From the NCBI GenBank assembly GCA_040882605.1, contig JBBEAY010000003.1, positions 1 through 64,000 on the forward strand: a stretch of DNA of 64,000 nt. The letters are read 5' to 3'. Source of the DNA: JAOUEA01 sp040882605. Its GTDB lineage: Bacteria; Actinomycetota; UBA4738; HRBIN12. Position numbers and translations under genes: made by a program. The number at the start of each line of letters is the position of its first letter. The first letter of the stretch is position 1. Shown piece after piece: positions 34,279 through 42,936 of this stretch. The notes under the pieces were generated by a model, which saw nothing but the letters and a program-made list of their open reading frames with translations, searched no databases and had not been told where the DNA came from.

Positions 34279-35206
34279 GATCTGGCTGGTCCTCGCTGTC
34301 GCTTCCTCCTTCTTCGCGATCGTGCTCGCCGGCCTCGCGGTCGAGTCGGGCTCTTCGGAGAAGAAGCGAGCCCTCCGTCTGCTCGAGTCGCAGGTGAGCG
34401 GCTCGGAGTCCGTCAACCTTCGCGAGCAGGAGCTGGCGAAGAACTTCGGCCAACGCGTGCTGGTGCCGGTCGTCGGCACGGCCGGCCGGGTGGCGCGCCG
34501 GGTCACGCCGCTCGACACCCGCGACCGCGTCGCGAAGAGGCTGCAACTCGCCGGCGGGCCGGGGGGCTGGGACGCCGAGCGCGTGCTCGCCTTCAAGGTG
34601 ATCGGCGCCGTCTGTGGTGTCGCCGGCGGCTTCGCGGCCGCGACGGTATTCGCCCTGGCGCCGTTCATCTCGATCGTGGCGATCGCGCTGCTCGCCTTCG
34701 TCGGCTTCGTGTTGCCCGACTCGATGTTGAACCGCAAGGTCGAGGAGCGCCAGAAGGAGATCCTCAAGACCCTGTCGGACACCCTCGATCTGCTCACGAT
34801 CAGCGTCGAGGCAGGCCTGTCGCTGAACGCCGCGATCGCGCAAGTCGTGCAGAACGTGCCGGGCGTGCTCTCGGCCGAGTTCGCGCGCATGCTGCAAGAG
34901 ATCCAGCTCGGCGTACCGCGCTCGGAGGCGTTCCGCCACCTCGCCGACCGCACCGACGTCGACGAGCTGAACGGGTTCGCGCTCGCGATGATCCAGGCGG
35001 ACGTGTTCGGCGTCTCGATCGCGAGCGTGCTGCGCACCCAGGCCCAGCAGTTGCGCATCAAGCGGCGTCAGGCGGCCGAGGCCAAGGCGCAGCAGACGCC
35101 GGTCAAGATCGTCTTCCCGCTCGTGCTCTGCATCCTGCCGGCCTTGTTCGTCGTGATCATCGGGCCGGGTGCGATCCAGATCAGTACGCAATTGCTTGGG
35201 CAGTAA
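34271..35206 (+). CDS. tadC: TadC inner-membrane pilus platform protein
   Basis: A 311-residue GspF-like protein, the partner of TadB. It has the segment KTLSDTLDLLTISVEAGLSL, then LNAAIAQVVQNVPGVLSAEF and MIQADVFGVSIASVLRTQAQ, and membrane helices on both sides. The ATG at 34271 lies inside the last 8 bases of tadB. It is the last gene of the pilus operon; a long hairpin follows 25 bases downstream. Confidence 0.92.
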   Translation: MSEIWLVLAVASSFFAIVLAGLAVESGSSEKKRALRLLESQVSGSESVNLREQELAKNFGQRVLVPVVGTAGRVARRVTPLDTRDRVAKRLQLAGGPGGWDAERVLAFKVIGAVCGVAGGFAAATVFALAPFISIVAIALLAFVGFVLPDSMLNRKVEERQKEILKTLSDTLDLLTISVEAGLSLNAAIAQVVQNVPGVLSAEFARMLQEIQLGVPRSEAFRHLADRTDVDELNGFALAMIQADVFGVSIASVLRTQAQQLRIKRRQAAEAKAQQTPVKIVFPLVLCILPALFVVIIGPGAIQISTQLLGQ

Positions 35207-35230
35207 GCCGTTCCGGTTTCGCGCATCGCC

Positions 35231-35275
35231 GCGGGCCACAACCGTTCGCTTCCGAGGAACGCTGTTGTGGCCCGC
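35231..35275 (+). terminator. Long hairpin at the end of the Tad operon
   Basis: A 12-bp perfect stem, GCGGGCCACAAC with GTTGTGGCCCGC, with an inner hairpin CGTTC/GAACG in the loop. It starts 25 bases after the tadC stop. No strong U-run follows, as is often the case in high-GC genomes. Confidence 0.65.
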
Positions 35276-35329
35276 GTTCGTGCGTTCGGCCTAAGTCCTC
35301 ATCCGGGAAATCCGCCGAAGGAAAACCCC

Positions 35330-35358
35330 TTGGTCGGATAGCACAGGGCCTCTAGACT
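35330..35358 (+). promoter_or_regulatory. Candidate promoter TTGGTC-17-TAGACT
   Basis: A -35-like TTGGTC (35330-35335) and a -10-like TAGACT (35353-35358) are separated by 17 bases, ideal spacing for the main sigma factor. Transcription would start near 35366 and give a leader of about 130 bases before the sugar transferase gene. Confidence 0.4.
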
Positions 35359-35366
35359 CGCTATCG

Positions 35367-35466
35367 TCCCCCATACAGGGGACGAGGGTTATCACCCTCC
35401 CCCTTTGGTAACCAAGGGCAGCAGGGGACGTCAACGGGGCCGAATGCCTCGGCGACCTTCTCGAAG
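35367..35466 (+). promoter_or_regulatory. Hairpin-rich 5' leader of the sugar transferase gene
   Basis: The leader can form a row of small hairpins: CCCC-ATACA-GGGG, GAGGG-TTATCA-CCCTC, an imperfect CCCTTTGG/ACCAAGGG, GCCGA-ATGCC-TCGGC and ACCTT-CTCG-AAGGT. The density is higher than in the surrounding intergenic DNA. It could be a regulatory RNA element, but I could not match it to a known riboswitch class. Confidence 0.35.
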
Positions 35467-35493
35467 GTGACGGGCGAGCGAACGAGGCGCGAG

Positions 35494-37140
35494 ATGGAAC
35501 GACGGATCGAAGACGCGACGGAGCCCAGGCGGGTCTCTGCGAGCGTGCAAGAGCTCGAGTCAGTCCTCGACCCCTCTCACGCTTCGACCGATGCCCCCCG
35601 CGACACCGGGTCGGACATTGATCACGACCTGCGCGTGATCACCAGCGAGGGCGACCTCGCGGTGATCCGTGACCTGCGGCCTGACGAAGCCCTGACCGAG
35701 GCGCCCACCGAAGCGCCCGCGCTGCCGGTCTCCGCCCCGCTCCACGTGCCCGACGGCGCCACCAAGCAGCGCTACCGCATGTTGGTCGCCGGCCACGTTG
35801 CGAGCGACATCTTCTGCGTGAACCTGATGCTGCTCGCGACCGGCCTGCTCGACAAGGTCATCAGGGCGCGGTCGCTAACAGGGCTCGGGTGGCTGCTGAC
35901 CATCTTGGGGAGCGTCGCGTGGGTCGCGATCTTCCACGCGTTCGGCCTGTACGCCTCGAGGCACATGTCTTCGTCGGAGGAGATCCGCCGCGTCGTCGGC
36001 GCCACCTCGGTGGGGGCGGCGCTATTGCTGATCCTCGGCACCGACGCGCTACCGCCCGGCCCGGCCCGGCTCGGCTTCGCCTTCGCGATGCTTGTCGTTC
36101 TCGAGGTTGTGACGCGGCTGGCGTGGCGGCGCTACGCGCGCAGCCTTCGCGCGATGGGTCTGCTTGCGTACCGAACCGTGATCTTGGGCTCTGCCAGCGA
36201 CGCCGCGTCGGTGGCCAAGTCACTGGACGACGACGACCGCACCGGATTCTTCCCCGTCGGCCGGATCGCGCCCGAGCTCGGTGTCGACGCTCCCGGTGCG
36301 CCCCCGTTCCTCGGCCTGCTCGCCGATGCTGCCCGGCTCGTCGACGAGTGGTCGGTTGAGGCTTTGATCGTGGCCTCGCCGACGCTCACGACTGCCGAGC
36401 TCGCGAGGCTGCAGCAGCTCGCCCGCCGCGAAGGGCTCGCCCTGCGGCTCGTGGCGCGGGTGCCGCACATGCTGACGAATCGGCTGACCCTTCAGCGCGT
36501 GGGCCCTCTCATGACCGTGGCCGTGCGTCCCGCACAGCTCACGGGCACCCAGGCCGCGCTCAAGCGCGCGTTCGACATCTCGATCGCGAGCGTCGGCATC
36601 GTGCTGTCGGCACCGATCCAGCTCGTCGTGGGCCTTCTCGTCGGTATCACCTCGCCGGGACCGGTGCTGTTCCGTCAGAAGCGGGTCACACGCGGTAACG
36701 CGCTCTTCACCGTGTTCAAGTTCCGCACGATGGACCGTGACGCCGACCGCATCATGGACGAGCGCGCCATCGATCGGACCCAGCCGTTCTTCAAAGGCGG
36801 TGAGGAGCCTCCCGTGACACCTGTCGGACGCGTGCTGCGCTCGCTGAGCCTCGACGAGCTACCGCAGCTGTGGAACGTGGTGAAGGGCGACATGAGCCTC
36901 GTGGGTCCTCGCCCGCTGACCGCGGAGCAGGTGGGAGCGAACCCCGAGATGCTCGGCCCGCGTCACGACGTGCGCACCGGACTGACCGGCTGGTGGCAGG
37001 TCAACGGCCGCAGCGACGTCAGCGCCGAAGAGGCCATCCAGCAGGATCTGTTCTACATCGAGAACTGGTCGCTGCTGCTCGACCTCTACATAATGCTGCG
37101 CACGGTCGGCGTGGTGCTCGGCCGCAAGGGAGCCCGATAG
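35494..37140 (+). CDS. Undecaprenyl-phosphate sugar phosphotransferase (priming enzyme)
   Basis: A 548-residue polyprenyl-phosphate hexose-1-phosphate transferase of the WbaP/WcaJ type. An acidic disordered N-terminus is followed by four membrane helices, a CoA-binding-like middle domain, and from about residue 356 the catalytic domain: KRAFDISIASVGIVLSAPIQ, GPVLFRQKRVTRGNALFTVF, KFRTMDRDADRIM, LDELPQLWNVVKGDMSLVGP and GLTGWWQVNGRSDVSAEEAI. It starts repeat-unit synthesis by putting the first sugar phosphate on undecaprenyl phosphate. I start at the ATG at 35494, which has GAGG 7 bases upstream; the GTG at 35467 is possible. The WecG gene follows directly. Confidence 0.9.
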   Translation: MERRIEDATEPRRVSASVQELESVLDPSHASTDAPRDTGSDIDHDLRVITSEGDLAVIRDLRPDEALTEAPTEAPALPVSAPLHVPDGATKQRYRMLVAGHVASDIFCVNLMLLATGLLDKVIRARSLTGLGWLLTILGSVAWVAIFHAFGLYASRHMSSSEEIRRVVGATSVGAALLLILGTDALPPGPARLGFAFAMLVVLEVVTRLAWRRYARSLRAMGLLAYRTVILGSASDAASVAKSLDDDDRTGFFPVGRIAPELGVDAPGAPPFLGLLADAARLVDEWSVEALIVASPTLTTAELARLQQLARREGLALRLVARVPHMLTNRLTLQRVGPLMTVAVRPAQLTGTQAALKRAFDISIASVGIVLSAPIQLVVGLLVGITSPGPVLFRQKRVTRGNALFTVFKFRTMDRDADRIMDERAIDRTQPFFKGGEEPPVTPVGRVLRSLSLDELPQLWNVVKGDMSLVGPRPLTAEQVGANPEMLGPRHDVRTGLTGWWQVNGRSDVSAEEAIQQDLFYIENWSLLLDLYIMLRTVGVVLGRKGAR

Positions 37141-37959
37141 ATGGCCGAGACGCCGGCCCCTGCGGGAGTGCTTCCCGGCGCGGGCTTGGCGGGTCGCAGC
37201 GTGCTCGGCATGCGTGTCGATGCGCCTCGCGGCTACGACGAAGCAGTCGATCTGATCGCGGGCTGGGCCGTCGAAGGTGTCGCTCGCACCGTCGGCGTCG
37301 CCACCGTCAACAACGTCATGGAGTCGCATGACGACCCCTCGTTCCGCGACGTGATGAACCGGTGTGACCTCGTCACCCCTGACGGCATGCCGCTGGTGTG
37401 GGCACTCTCGCTGCTGGGTGTCGAAGGCGCAACGCGCGTGTGCGGTCCAGAGCTCACGCCGATGCTGTTGGCACGTGCCGCCGATCGTGGCATCTCCGTC
37501 GGCTTCTACGGTGGCGACCAGGGCACCCTCGACTCGCTCAGCCGAGTGGCGGCCGAGCGGTGGTCGGCGCTGCGTGTGGCATACGCGTACAGCCCTCCGT
37601 TCCGGCCGTTGACCCCCGAGGAGGACGCCCAGGTCGTCGAGGCGATCCTCGAGGCAGGCGTCACGCTGCTGTTCGTGGGGCTCGGCTGTCCCAAGCAAGA
37701 GCGCTGGATGGCCGAGCACCGTGACCGCCTGCCCCTGGTGTCGATCGGGGTCGGCGCCGCATTCGACTTCTTGGCGGGATCGAAGCGACAAGCGCCATGG
37801 TTCCTGCAGCGCATCGGGCTCGAGTGGGTGTTCCGCCTCGTCTCTGAACCGCGGCGGCTCTGGCGGCGCTACCTGCGGCAGAATCCGCGGTTCCTGGCGC
37901 TGTTCGTTCGCCAGGTCTTTCGCCAAGTCGCTGAGAAGCGCGGTCGGCGAGCTGCATAG
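37141..37959 (+). CDS. WecG/TagA/CpsF-family glycosyltransferase
   Basis: A 272-residue GT26 protein. The family signatures are VATVNNVMESHDDPSFRDVM, CDLVTPDGMPLVWALSLLG, VGFYGGDQGTLDSLSRVAAE and LLFVGLGCPKQERWMAEHRD, and it ends in the basic amphipathic region typical of TagA. It adds the second sugar, often a ManNAc-type residue, to the lipid-linked sugar made by the preceding enzyme. Its ATG begins the base after the stop of that gene, so the two form an operon. Confidence 0.9.
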   Translation: MAETPAPAGVLPGAGLAGRSVLGMRVDAPRGYDEAVDLIAGWAVEGVARTVGVATVNNVMESHDDPSFRDVMNRCDLVTPDGMPLVWALSLLGVEGATRVCGPELTPMLLARAADRGISVGFYGGDQGTLDSLSRVAAERWSALRVAYAYSPPFRPLTPEEDAQVVEAILEAGVTLLFVGLGCPKQERWMAEHRDRLPLVSIGVGAAFDFLAGSKRQAPWFLQRIGLEWVFRLVSEPRRLWRRYLRQNPRFLALFVRQVFRQVAEKRGRRAA

Positions 37960-38082
37960 GCCGATCGGTCCCTCCTGCGGTATCGTTCCCAAGATATGTT
38001 TCCCTTGAACGGGTGATGGGGATACCATGCCGGGACGAGGACCTAAGTCTCGTGGAGAAGACCCAAATAGGCCGTTGGGCGG

Positions 38083-38153
38083 TTGTCCATCGTAGCCCGA
38101 ACGACCTATGATGTGCCCCAGATCAGGCGACACGGACGTGCGGGTGCCGTGTC
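38083..38153 (+). promoter_or_regulatory. Candidate promoter TTGTCC-18-TATGAT with hairpin leader
   Basis: TTGTCC at 38083-38088 and TATGAT at 38107-38112, spaced by 18 bases, resemble a housekeeping promoter (5 of 6 matches in the -10). The predicted leader contains a 7-bp hairpin, GACACGG with CCGTGTC, at 38129-38153, ahead of the AAGGGA ribosome-binding site of the small surface protein gene. Confidence 0.5.
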
Positions 38154-38172
38154 CAACACGAAGGGAACGTTC

Positions 38173-38412
38173 ATGAGGAAGGCTGCTGCGGTCTTGACCG
38201 GCGCCATGGTGTTCATGACCATGCTCGCCGGCACCGCCTTCGCGGACTACACCAATTCCCCCCCGGACGACACCGTGGTCCAGGGTTCAGGTGGAGGCAC
38301 CGCGTTCACCGGCGGCGACGCTTCGACGGCCGCGATCGTGGCGGTCGCGTTGGTCGCGGTTGGCCTCGTTGCGCTGTTCGTCGCGCGGCGTCGCACCGCC
38401 ACCACGTCGTAA
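38173..38412 (+). CDS. Small secreted protein with sortase-like C-terminus
   Basis: A 79-residue protein with a signal peptide (VLTGAMVFMTMLAGTAFA) and a C-terminal FTGGD, followed by a hydrophobic helix AIVAVALVAVGLVALFVA and the basic tail RRR. This layout is that of a sortase substrate with an unusual (L)xFTG-type motif, in which the mature part is only about 25 residues (DYTNSPPDDTVVQGSGGGTA). Without sortase cleavage it would be a tiny membrane protein. It has its own promoter and terminator, so it is likely expressed strongly on its own. AAGGGA lies 7 bases before the ATG. Confidence 0.8.
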   Translation: MRKAAAVLTGAMVFMTMLAGTAFADYTNSPPDDTVVQGSGGGTAFTGGDASTAAIVAVALVAVGLVALFVARRRTATTS

Positions 38413-38427
38413 CGGCGACGATCCAAC

Positions 38428-38462
38428 CGAAAGCCCCGGGGACCCCCTTCCCGGGGCTTTCG
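38428..38462. terminator. Bidirectional terminator hairpin
   Basis: A 13-bp perfect stem, CGAAAGCCCCGGG with CCCGGGGCTTTCG, and a 9-base loop. It lies between the small surface protein gene and the convergent DUF4012 gene, with A-rich and T-rich arms, so it can stop both. Confidence 0.85.
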
Positions 38463-38469
38463 CATGTCC

Positions 38470-40548
38470 TCAGTCGAGCAATCGCGTCACGTTGCGCCAC
38501 CACCGAAGCGGCGCGGGAGCGCGGAACCGAACCACGAGCTCGACCCGACCGGTGGGTGAGGCTTGCCAGAAAGCCGCGCCGTCGCGCATCTGCACGGCCT
38601 CGCTGGTCCACACGACCTTCGTGCCAGCAGGAGGCCGGACGATGACTTCGATCTCGGTCGGCACGATCGTGGTCTGGGGCAACACGGTGAGCCGGTAGGC
38701 GCCACCTGAGGAGTTGCCCGTCCACACGGGCCCGCGGTGGGTGACGATGCGAAGCGTCGACGTTTCGCCGCCCGGTGTGGTGAAGAAGTCCTGGTACCTG
38801 GGGCGTCCGAGTTCCTCGCCGACCCGCATCGCCTGAACCTGTCCGTTGCGCTGCGCTTCGATCAGCTCACAAGGCCCGGGGCACGACGCCGTGACGATCG
38901 AGACGTTGTCGCCGGGCACATGCCCTTCGATGCCGGGGCCGGGGCCGATCACGTACGCGGGCACTCCCAACGTTGGGGAGTCGTTGCGGATCTCGATCTC
39001 GGTGGTGGCGAACGCTTCGCCATCGCCGCCGAGCTCCACCTCGTAGCGGATCGATCGGGTCGCGTAGTAGTCGATCTTGCTCGCGGAACGGCTGTTCACG
39101 TGCACCGCGAGCAGGTCATTGCCTTCGGGGGCCCATAGTGCGCCGCCGAGCCCTGCCGATGTCAGTCCTCGTTCGAACGAGGGGTCGGTCGAGTACATCT
39201 TCAGGTGCCCGCCAGTCACGGCGTCGGCGATCGCTTCGACCTTGGCCGGCCCTTCGCCGCGAGCCGCCAGGAACCGAGCGAAAGCGAAGCCCACCACCCT
39301 GCCCAGCACGCCTTTGCGGTCCTTGGCGGCTTCCGGGAACAAGATGTAGGCCTCGTTGGCCATGAAGTCGACGACGGAACCAGCATCGAGCGTGATGCCG
39401 AGCGAGGGGATCTCGGCAGGACCGGTGACCTTCAGCATCTCTTCGACCGCGAACGGGTCGGCGACGATGACACCGTCGAGAAGCTCGCCGGTTCCGAACT
39501 CGTAGTTGGCGAGCGCCGCCCTCGCCGCCGAAGGGAAGTCGGGCGTCATGTTCATGTCGCGCCACGACCCGGCGCCGCCGTACGCGTCCCAGTTGTGTCG
39601 GTAGTCCGGGTTGGGTGCGGGAACCTGGTTCGGCTCGGCTTCGGGAAGCGTGAGGATCGGGTCGAACGGACCCACCGAAAGTGCTCCGCTGTCGGCCGTG
39701 AGGATCGCGTACGCGCCCCAGATACCCCCTGTTCCACGCTGCTCCGAGGGGCTCTCCGCCAACAACAGGTAGCGGCGCGGCCCGTCGGCGCCTGCGAAGC
39801 TCGGCAGGCCCTCGATCAGCAGCGAGGCCGAGTCCAGGGCACGGCTCGCCAGGCCGACCTGCTCCTCTGCCTGGAAGCGAGCTTCGGCAACGATGGCGGG
39901 GATCAAGCTAGTGGGCGTGGCCCGCACCGTCTCGAGAGCGGTCCGTCCGGCGGCAGCGGCGGTCGCGATCTCCTCGGCGAGGGTTTCGAGTGTTTCCACC
40001 GGAAGCCGGCCACCCGCGGGCGCCAACGAGCCGAGCCCGTTCGGCAGAGCCTCGATCGACGCGGTGAGATCGGCGGCCGCACCGGCGAGCGTGCCTCCGG
40101 CCTGCGACACGCCGGTGGCCACATCGAACGACCTTCCGATCACCGGCAGTGTGGCCAGCACCCCTCCAGGGCCGGTCGATGCCCGGTCGCGGCTCTCGGC
40201 GAAGCGCGCCTCGGCCTCGCGGAACCGCTCGAGCGCCTGATCGAGGTCGCCCGAAGCCAGGGCTCGCCGCCCCTGCGACACCGCGACCCGTCCGGCCTCG
40301 GCCTCGGTGCGCACGCCGAGCCCGACGATCGCCGACAACGCGACGACGAGTACGGCCACCATCGCAAGGCCGAGAGCGAGGACCGCGACCGTGCGCCGCC
40401 ATCGCGACCGTGGCGCGACCTCGTCGATCTGGTCGTGGCGCGACTCGCCGGGGGCTTGGGTCGAGGTCGTCATGGGAGCGCGGGGTTGCACGAGGCCGTT
40501 ATCGGCGCGATCCGCAGCCGGCGACCGCATGCGTCGCGAGCGTACCAT
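38470..40548 (-). CDS. DUF4012 membrane-anchored extracellular protein
   Basis: A 692-residue protein with a cytoplasmic basic N-terminus, one membrane helix (TVAVLALGLAMVAVLVVALS) and a large extracytoplasmic part. DUF4012 signatures are YLLLAESPSEQRGTGGIWGA, NWDAYGGAGSWRDMNMTPDF, PSAARAALANYEFGTG and DPFAVEEMLKVTGPAEIPSL. The family occurs in surface polysaccharide loci, but its activity is not known; LytR-CpsA-Psr-like roles have been suggested from context only. I start at ATG 40548, which has GGAG 6 bases upstream; the frame opens from 40587. Confidence 0.85.
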   Translation of the reverse strand: MVRSRRMRSPAADRADNGLVQPRAPMTTSTQAPGESRHDQIDEVAPRSRWRRTVAVLALGLAMVAVLVVALSAIVGLGVRTEAEAGRVAVSQGRRALASGDLDQALERFREAEARFAESRDRASTGPGGVLATLPVIGRSFDVATGVSQAGGTLAGAAADLTASIEALPNGLGSLAPAGGRLPVETLETLAEEIATAAAAGRTALETVRATPTSLIPAIVAEARFQAEEQVGLASRALDSASLLIEGLPSFAGADGPRRYLLLAESPSEQRGTGGIWGAYAILTADSGALSVGPFDPILTLPEAEPNQVPAPNPDYRHNWDAYGGAGSWRDMNMTPDFPSAARAALANYEFGTGELLDGVIVADPFAVEEMLKVTGPAEIPSLGITLDAGSVVDFMANEAYILFPEAAKDRKGVLGRVVGFAFARFLAARGEGPAKVEAIADAVTGGHLKMYSTDPSFERGLTSAGLGGALWAPEGNDLLAVHVNSRSASKIDYYATRSIRYEVELGGDGEAFATTEIEIRNDSPTLGVPAYVIGPGPGIEGHVPGDNVSIVTASCPGPCELIEAQRNGQVQAMRVGEELGRPRYQDFFTTPGGETSTLRIVTHRGPVWTGNSSGGAYRLTVLPQTTIVPTEIEVIVRPPAGTKVVWTSEAVQMRDGAAFWQASPTGRVELVVRFRAPAPLRWWRNVTRLLD

Positions 40549-40571
40549 CGGCCGCTCCGCGGGGCGCTTGC

Positions 40572-40577
40572 TAGGCT
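40572..40577 (+). promoter_or_regulatory. -10 box (TAGGCT) of leaderless pheA
   Basis: TAGGCT ends 8 bases before the pheA ATG, and no Shine-Dalgarno lies between. Transcription would start at or beside the start codon. Confidence 0.5.
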
Positions 40578-40585
40578 TCTCGGCC

Positions 40586-41407
40586 ATGCAGGTCGCCTAT
40601 CAAGGAGAACCCGGCGCGTACAGCGAGCGAGCGGTGCGATCGCTGTTCCCGCAGGCCGAACCGATGCCGTGCGAGACGGTGCGCCTCGTCTTCTCCCGCG
40701 TGACCAGCGGTGAGGCCGACCACGGTGTGGTGCCGCTCGAGAATTCCCAGGCCGGCTCGGTCAACGAGACGTACGACCACCTGCAGCACACGAACATGCT
40801 CCATATCGTGGGGGAGGCGTTGGTGCGAGTCGACCACGCGCTGCTCGGGGTGCCCGGCGCGCGGCTCGAACAGGTGCGCTGGGCGCACTCGCACTGGCAG
40901 GCGCTCGCCCAGTGCGAGGAGTTCCTGTCGTCGATGCACATCGAACCTGTGCCGGTGCACGACACGGCTGGGGCCGCCCGCATGATCGCGGAGCGAGCCG
41001 ATCGCGAGCACGCAGCGATCGCGAGCGTCGAGGCCGGGCGCGCGCTCGGCCTCTCGGTGCTGGCCGAGCGTATCCAGACCGAGAAAGAGAACTTCACGAA
41101 GTTCGCCGCGATCTCGACCGGAGCTCCCGATCTCGGACCGCCAGACAAGACTTCGCTCGTGATGGCCGTGCTCGACCGTCCGGGTTCGCTGCTCGCGTCG
41201 CTGCAGCCTTTCGCCGAACGCGAGATCAACCTGCACAAGCTCGAGTCGCGCCCTCGTCGCGGGCAACCTTTCGAGTACGTCTTCTACGTCGACCTGATGT
41301 CGGCCGCCGACGCGCCGGAGGTCGAGGAGGCTCTGGCCCAGGTGGCTGAGCACACGTCGCTCCTTCGGGTGCTCGGCAGCTACCCCTCGGCCGGCCAGCC
41401 GGTCTGA
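40586..41407 (+). CDS. pheA: Prephenate dehydratase
   Basis: A 273-residue monofunctional prephenate dehydratase, which makes phenylpyruvate for phenylalanine synthesis. The catalytic domain begins MQVAYQGEPGAYSERAVRSL and contains VPLENSQAGSVNETYDHLQH and the Thr-Lys-Phe site ENFTKFAAIST. The C-terminal ACT domain has TSLVMAVLDRPGSLLASLQP and the Phe-binding ESRP in LHKLESRPRRGQPFEYVFYV, so feedback inhibition by phenylalanine is expected. It is divergent from the DUF4012 gene. The next gene starts 5 bases after its stop. Confidence 0.94.
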   Translation: MQVAYQGEPGAYSERAVRSLFPQAEPMPCETVRLVFSRVTSGEADHGVVPLENSQAGSVNETYDHLQHTNMLHIVGEALVRVDHALLGVPGARLEQVRWAHSHWQALAQCEEFLSSMHIEPVPVHDTAGAARMIAERADREHAAIASVEAGRALGLSVLAERIQTEKENFTKFAAISTGAPDLGPPDKTSLVMAVLDRPGSLLASLQPFAEREINLHKLESRPRRGQPFEYVFYVDLMSAADAPEVEEALAQVAEHTSLLRVLGSYPSAGQPV

Positions 41408-41412
41408 CCGGC

Positions 41413-42918
41413 ATGGGCTGGGTCGACCGCCTCGCGGCCCCGTCGCGCGGCCCCGTCGCGGTCGCCGCGGGCGTGGCTTCCGCCTTGGTGGTCGCGCTCG
41501 TCGGCTGGGCCTTGATCGGTGGTGGCGACGAGGCCGGTGTGACGGGCGCCCCCCGGCCGGGGCCCCTGTCTGTGCGCACGCCCGCACCGGCGAATCGGTC
41601 CTTCGAGGGTCTCACGACGTTCCGGGGCAACGCGACCCGCTCGTACTACGGCGAGGGGCCGGTGCCGCTCGACCCCGAAGTACGGTGGCAACACCCGGAG
41701 CGCACGAAGCTGTGCTCGGAGTCGATCGTTGCGGTCGATGTGAGCGAGTGGTGCGGTACCGGATGGACGGGCCAACCCAACGTGATCGAGCTTGCGGGCG
41801 GGGCGATCGAGGTGCGCGAGGGCGCATACGACCGGCGCTACCATTTCGTCGACGGAGAGACGGGCGAACCGGTGCGGCCGCCGCTCGTGACCAACGACCT
41901 CGCGAAGGGATCGGCCACGAGCGACCCGAACGGGTTCCCGTTGTACTACGCGGGCTCGCGCGACGGTCATCTGCGCGTTGTCGCGCTCGACCGCCCCGAG
42001 CCAGAGACCCTCTGGAGCATCGACGCCGGCACCACGGTGCCCCGGCCCCTTCGCAACGACGATTGGGACGGCGCGCCGCTCGTCGTGCGCGACCACCTCA
42101 TCGAGGGGTCGGAGAACGGATGGCTCTACGTGATCCGCCTCAACCGCGGTACCGATGACGACGGGCTCGTCACCGTTGACCCTGCGGTGGTGGCGACGAT
42201 CCCCGGTTTCGACGACGAGCTGCTCGGGGCGCTCGGCGACGACGAGGTCTCGATCGAGAGCTCGGTCGCGTTCCGCAAGGGGGTCGTGTACTTCGCGAAC
42301 TCCGGGGGGTTGGTGCAGGGGTGGGACATCGGCGACTTGCTCTCGGGGGGCACCGAGGTGGAGCGGGTGTTCCGTTTCTGGGCCGGTGATGACGTCGATG
42401 CTTCGATCGTCATCGACGAGCGGGGGTTCCTCTATGTGGCGGCCGAGTATCAGCGGTTCAACGAGCGCTCGCGCGAAGTCGGCCAGCTCATGAAGCTCGA
42501 CCCACGCCGGCCCGATGATCCCCTCGTGTGGAGCATCGATGCCACCGAGATCGGCTTCGAGGGCGCTGGGGGAAGCTGGTCGACCCCGGCGCTCTACGGC
42601 GATGTCGTCTTCTTCTCGACCGCGGCCGGCCGGGTGCTCGAGGTCGATCGCGAATCCGGCGAAGTCATACACGAGCTCGAGGTCGGCGCGCCGTCGATCG
42701 CCTCACCCGTGGTCGTCGACGGCGTGCTCATATTGGGCGATTGCCTCGGCGACCTCTACGCATGGGACGTCTCGGACCCGTCGCAGGCACCGCCGTTGTT
42801 GTGGCGCCTGCATTTCGAAGGCTGCATCGAATCGACCCCGGCTGTGTGGAAGGGGTGGATCTACCTCGGCACGCGCGAGGGATACCTGTACGGCATCACC
42901 GACGCCGAGACTTCTTAG
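41413..42918 (+). CDS. Membrane-anchored PQQ-type beta-propeller protein
   Basis: A 501-residue protein with one N-terminal helix (VAVAAGVASALVVALVGWAL) and a propeller of PQQ/BamB-like blades: AGSRDGHLRVVALDRPEPET, GSENGWLYVIRLNRGTDDD, VDERGFLYVAAEYQRF-like strands, VVFFSTAAGRVLEVDRESGE, LILGDCLGDLYAWDVSDPSQ and IYLGTREGYLYGITDAE. Conserved Trp docking residues suggest a true propeller. It is outside or membrane-attached with unknown partner. Close spacing to pheA suggests co-transcription, though no functional link is apparent. Confidence 0.8.
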   Translation: MGWVDRLAAPSRGPVAVAAGVASALVVALVGWALIGGGDEAGVTGAPRPGPLSVRTPAPANRSFEGLTTFRGNATRSYYGEGPVPLDPEVRWQHPERTKLCSESIVAVDVSEWCGTGWTGQPNVIELAGGAIEVREGAYDRRYHFVDGETGEPVRPPLVTNDLAKGSATSDPNGFPLYYAGSRDGHLRVVALDRPEPETLWSIDAGTTVPRPLRNDDWDGAPLVVRDHLIEGSENGWLYVIRLNRGTDDDGLVTVDPAVVATIPGFDDELLGALGDDEVSIESSVAFRKGVVYFANSGGLVQGWDIGDLLSGGTEVERVFRFWAGDDVDASIVIDERGFLYVAAEYQRFNERSREVGQLMKLDPRRPDDPLVWSIDATEIGFEGAGGSWSTPALYGDVVFFSTAAGRVLEVDRESGEVIHELEVGAPSIASPVVVDGVLILGDCLGDLYAWDVSDPSQAPPLLWRLHFEGCIESTPAVWKGWIYLGTREGYLYGITDAETS

Positions 42919-42936
42919 TGGCGGCTTCCGCGTGGG

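Noticed and set aside
35367..35466. Known riboswitch (cyclic di-GMP or ydaO/cyclic di-AMP type)
   Set aside because: I compared the leader with the conserved cores I remember for both classes. A short GCCGAAT-like stretch is present, but the rest of the cores is not, so no class is claimed.
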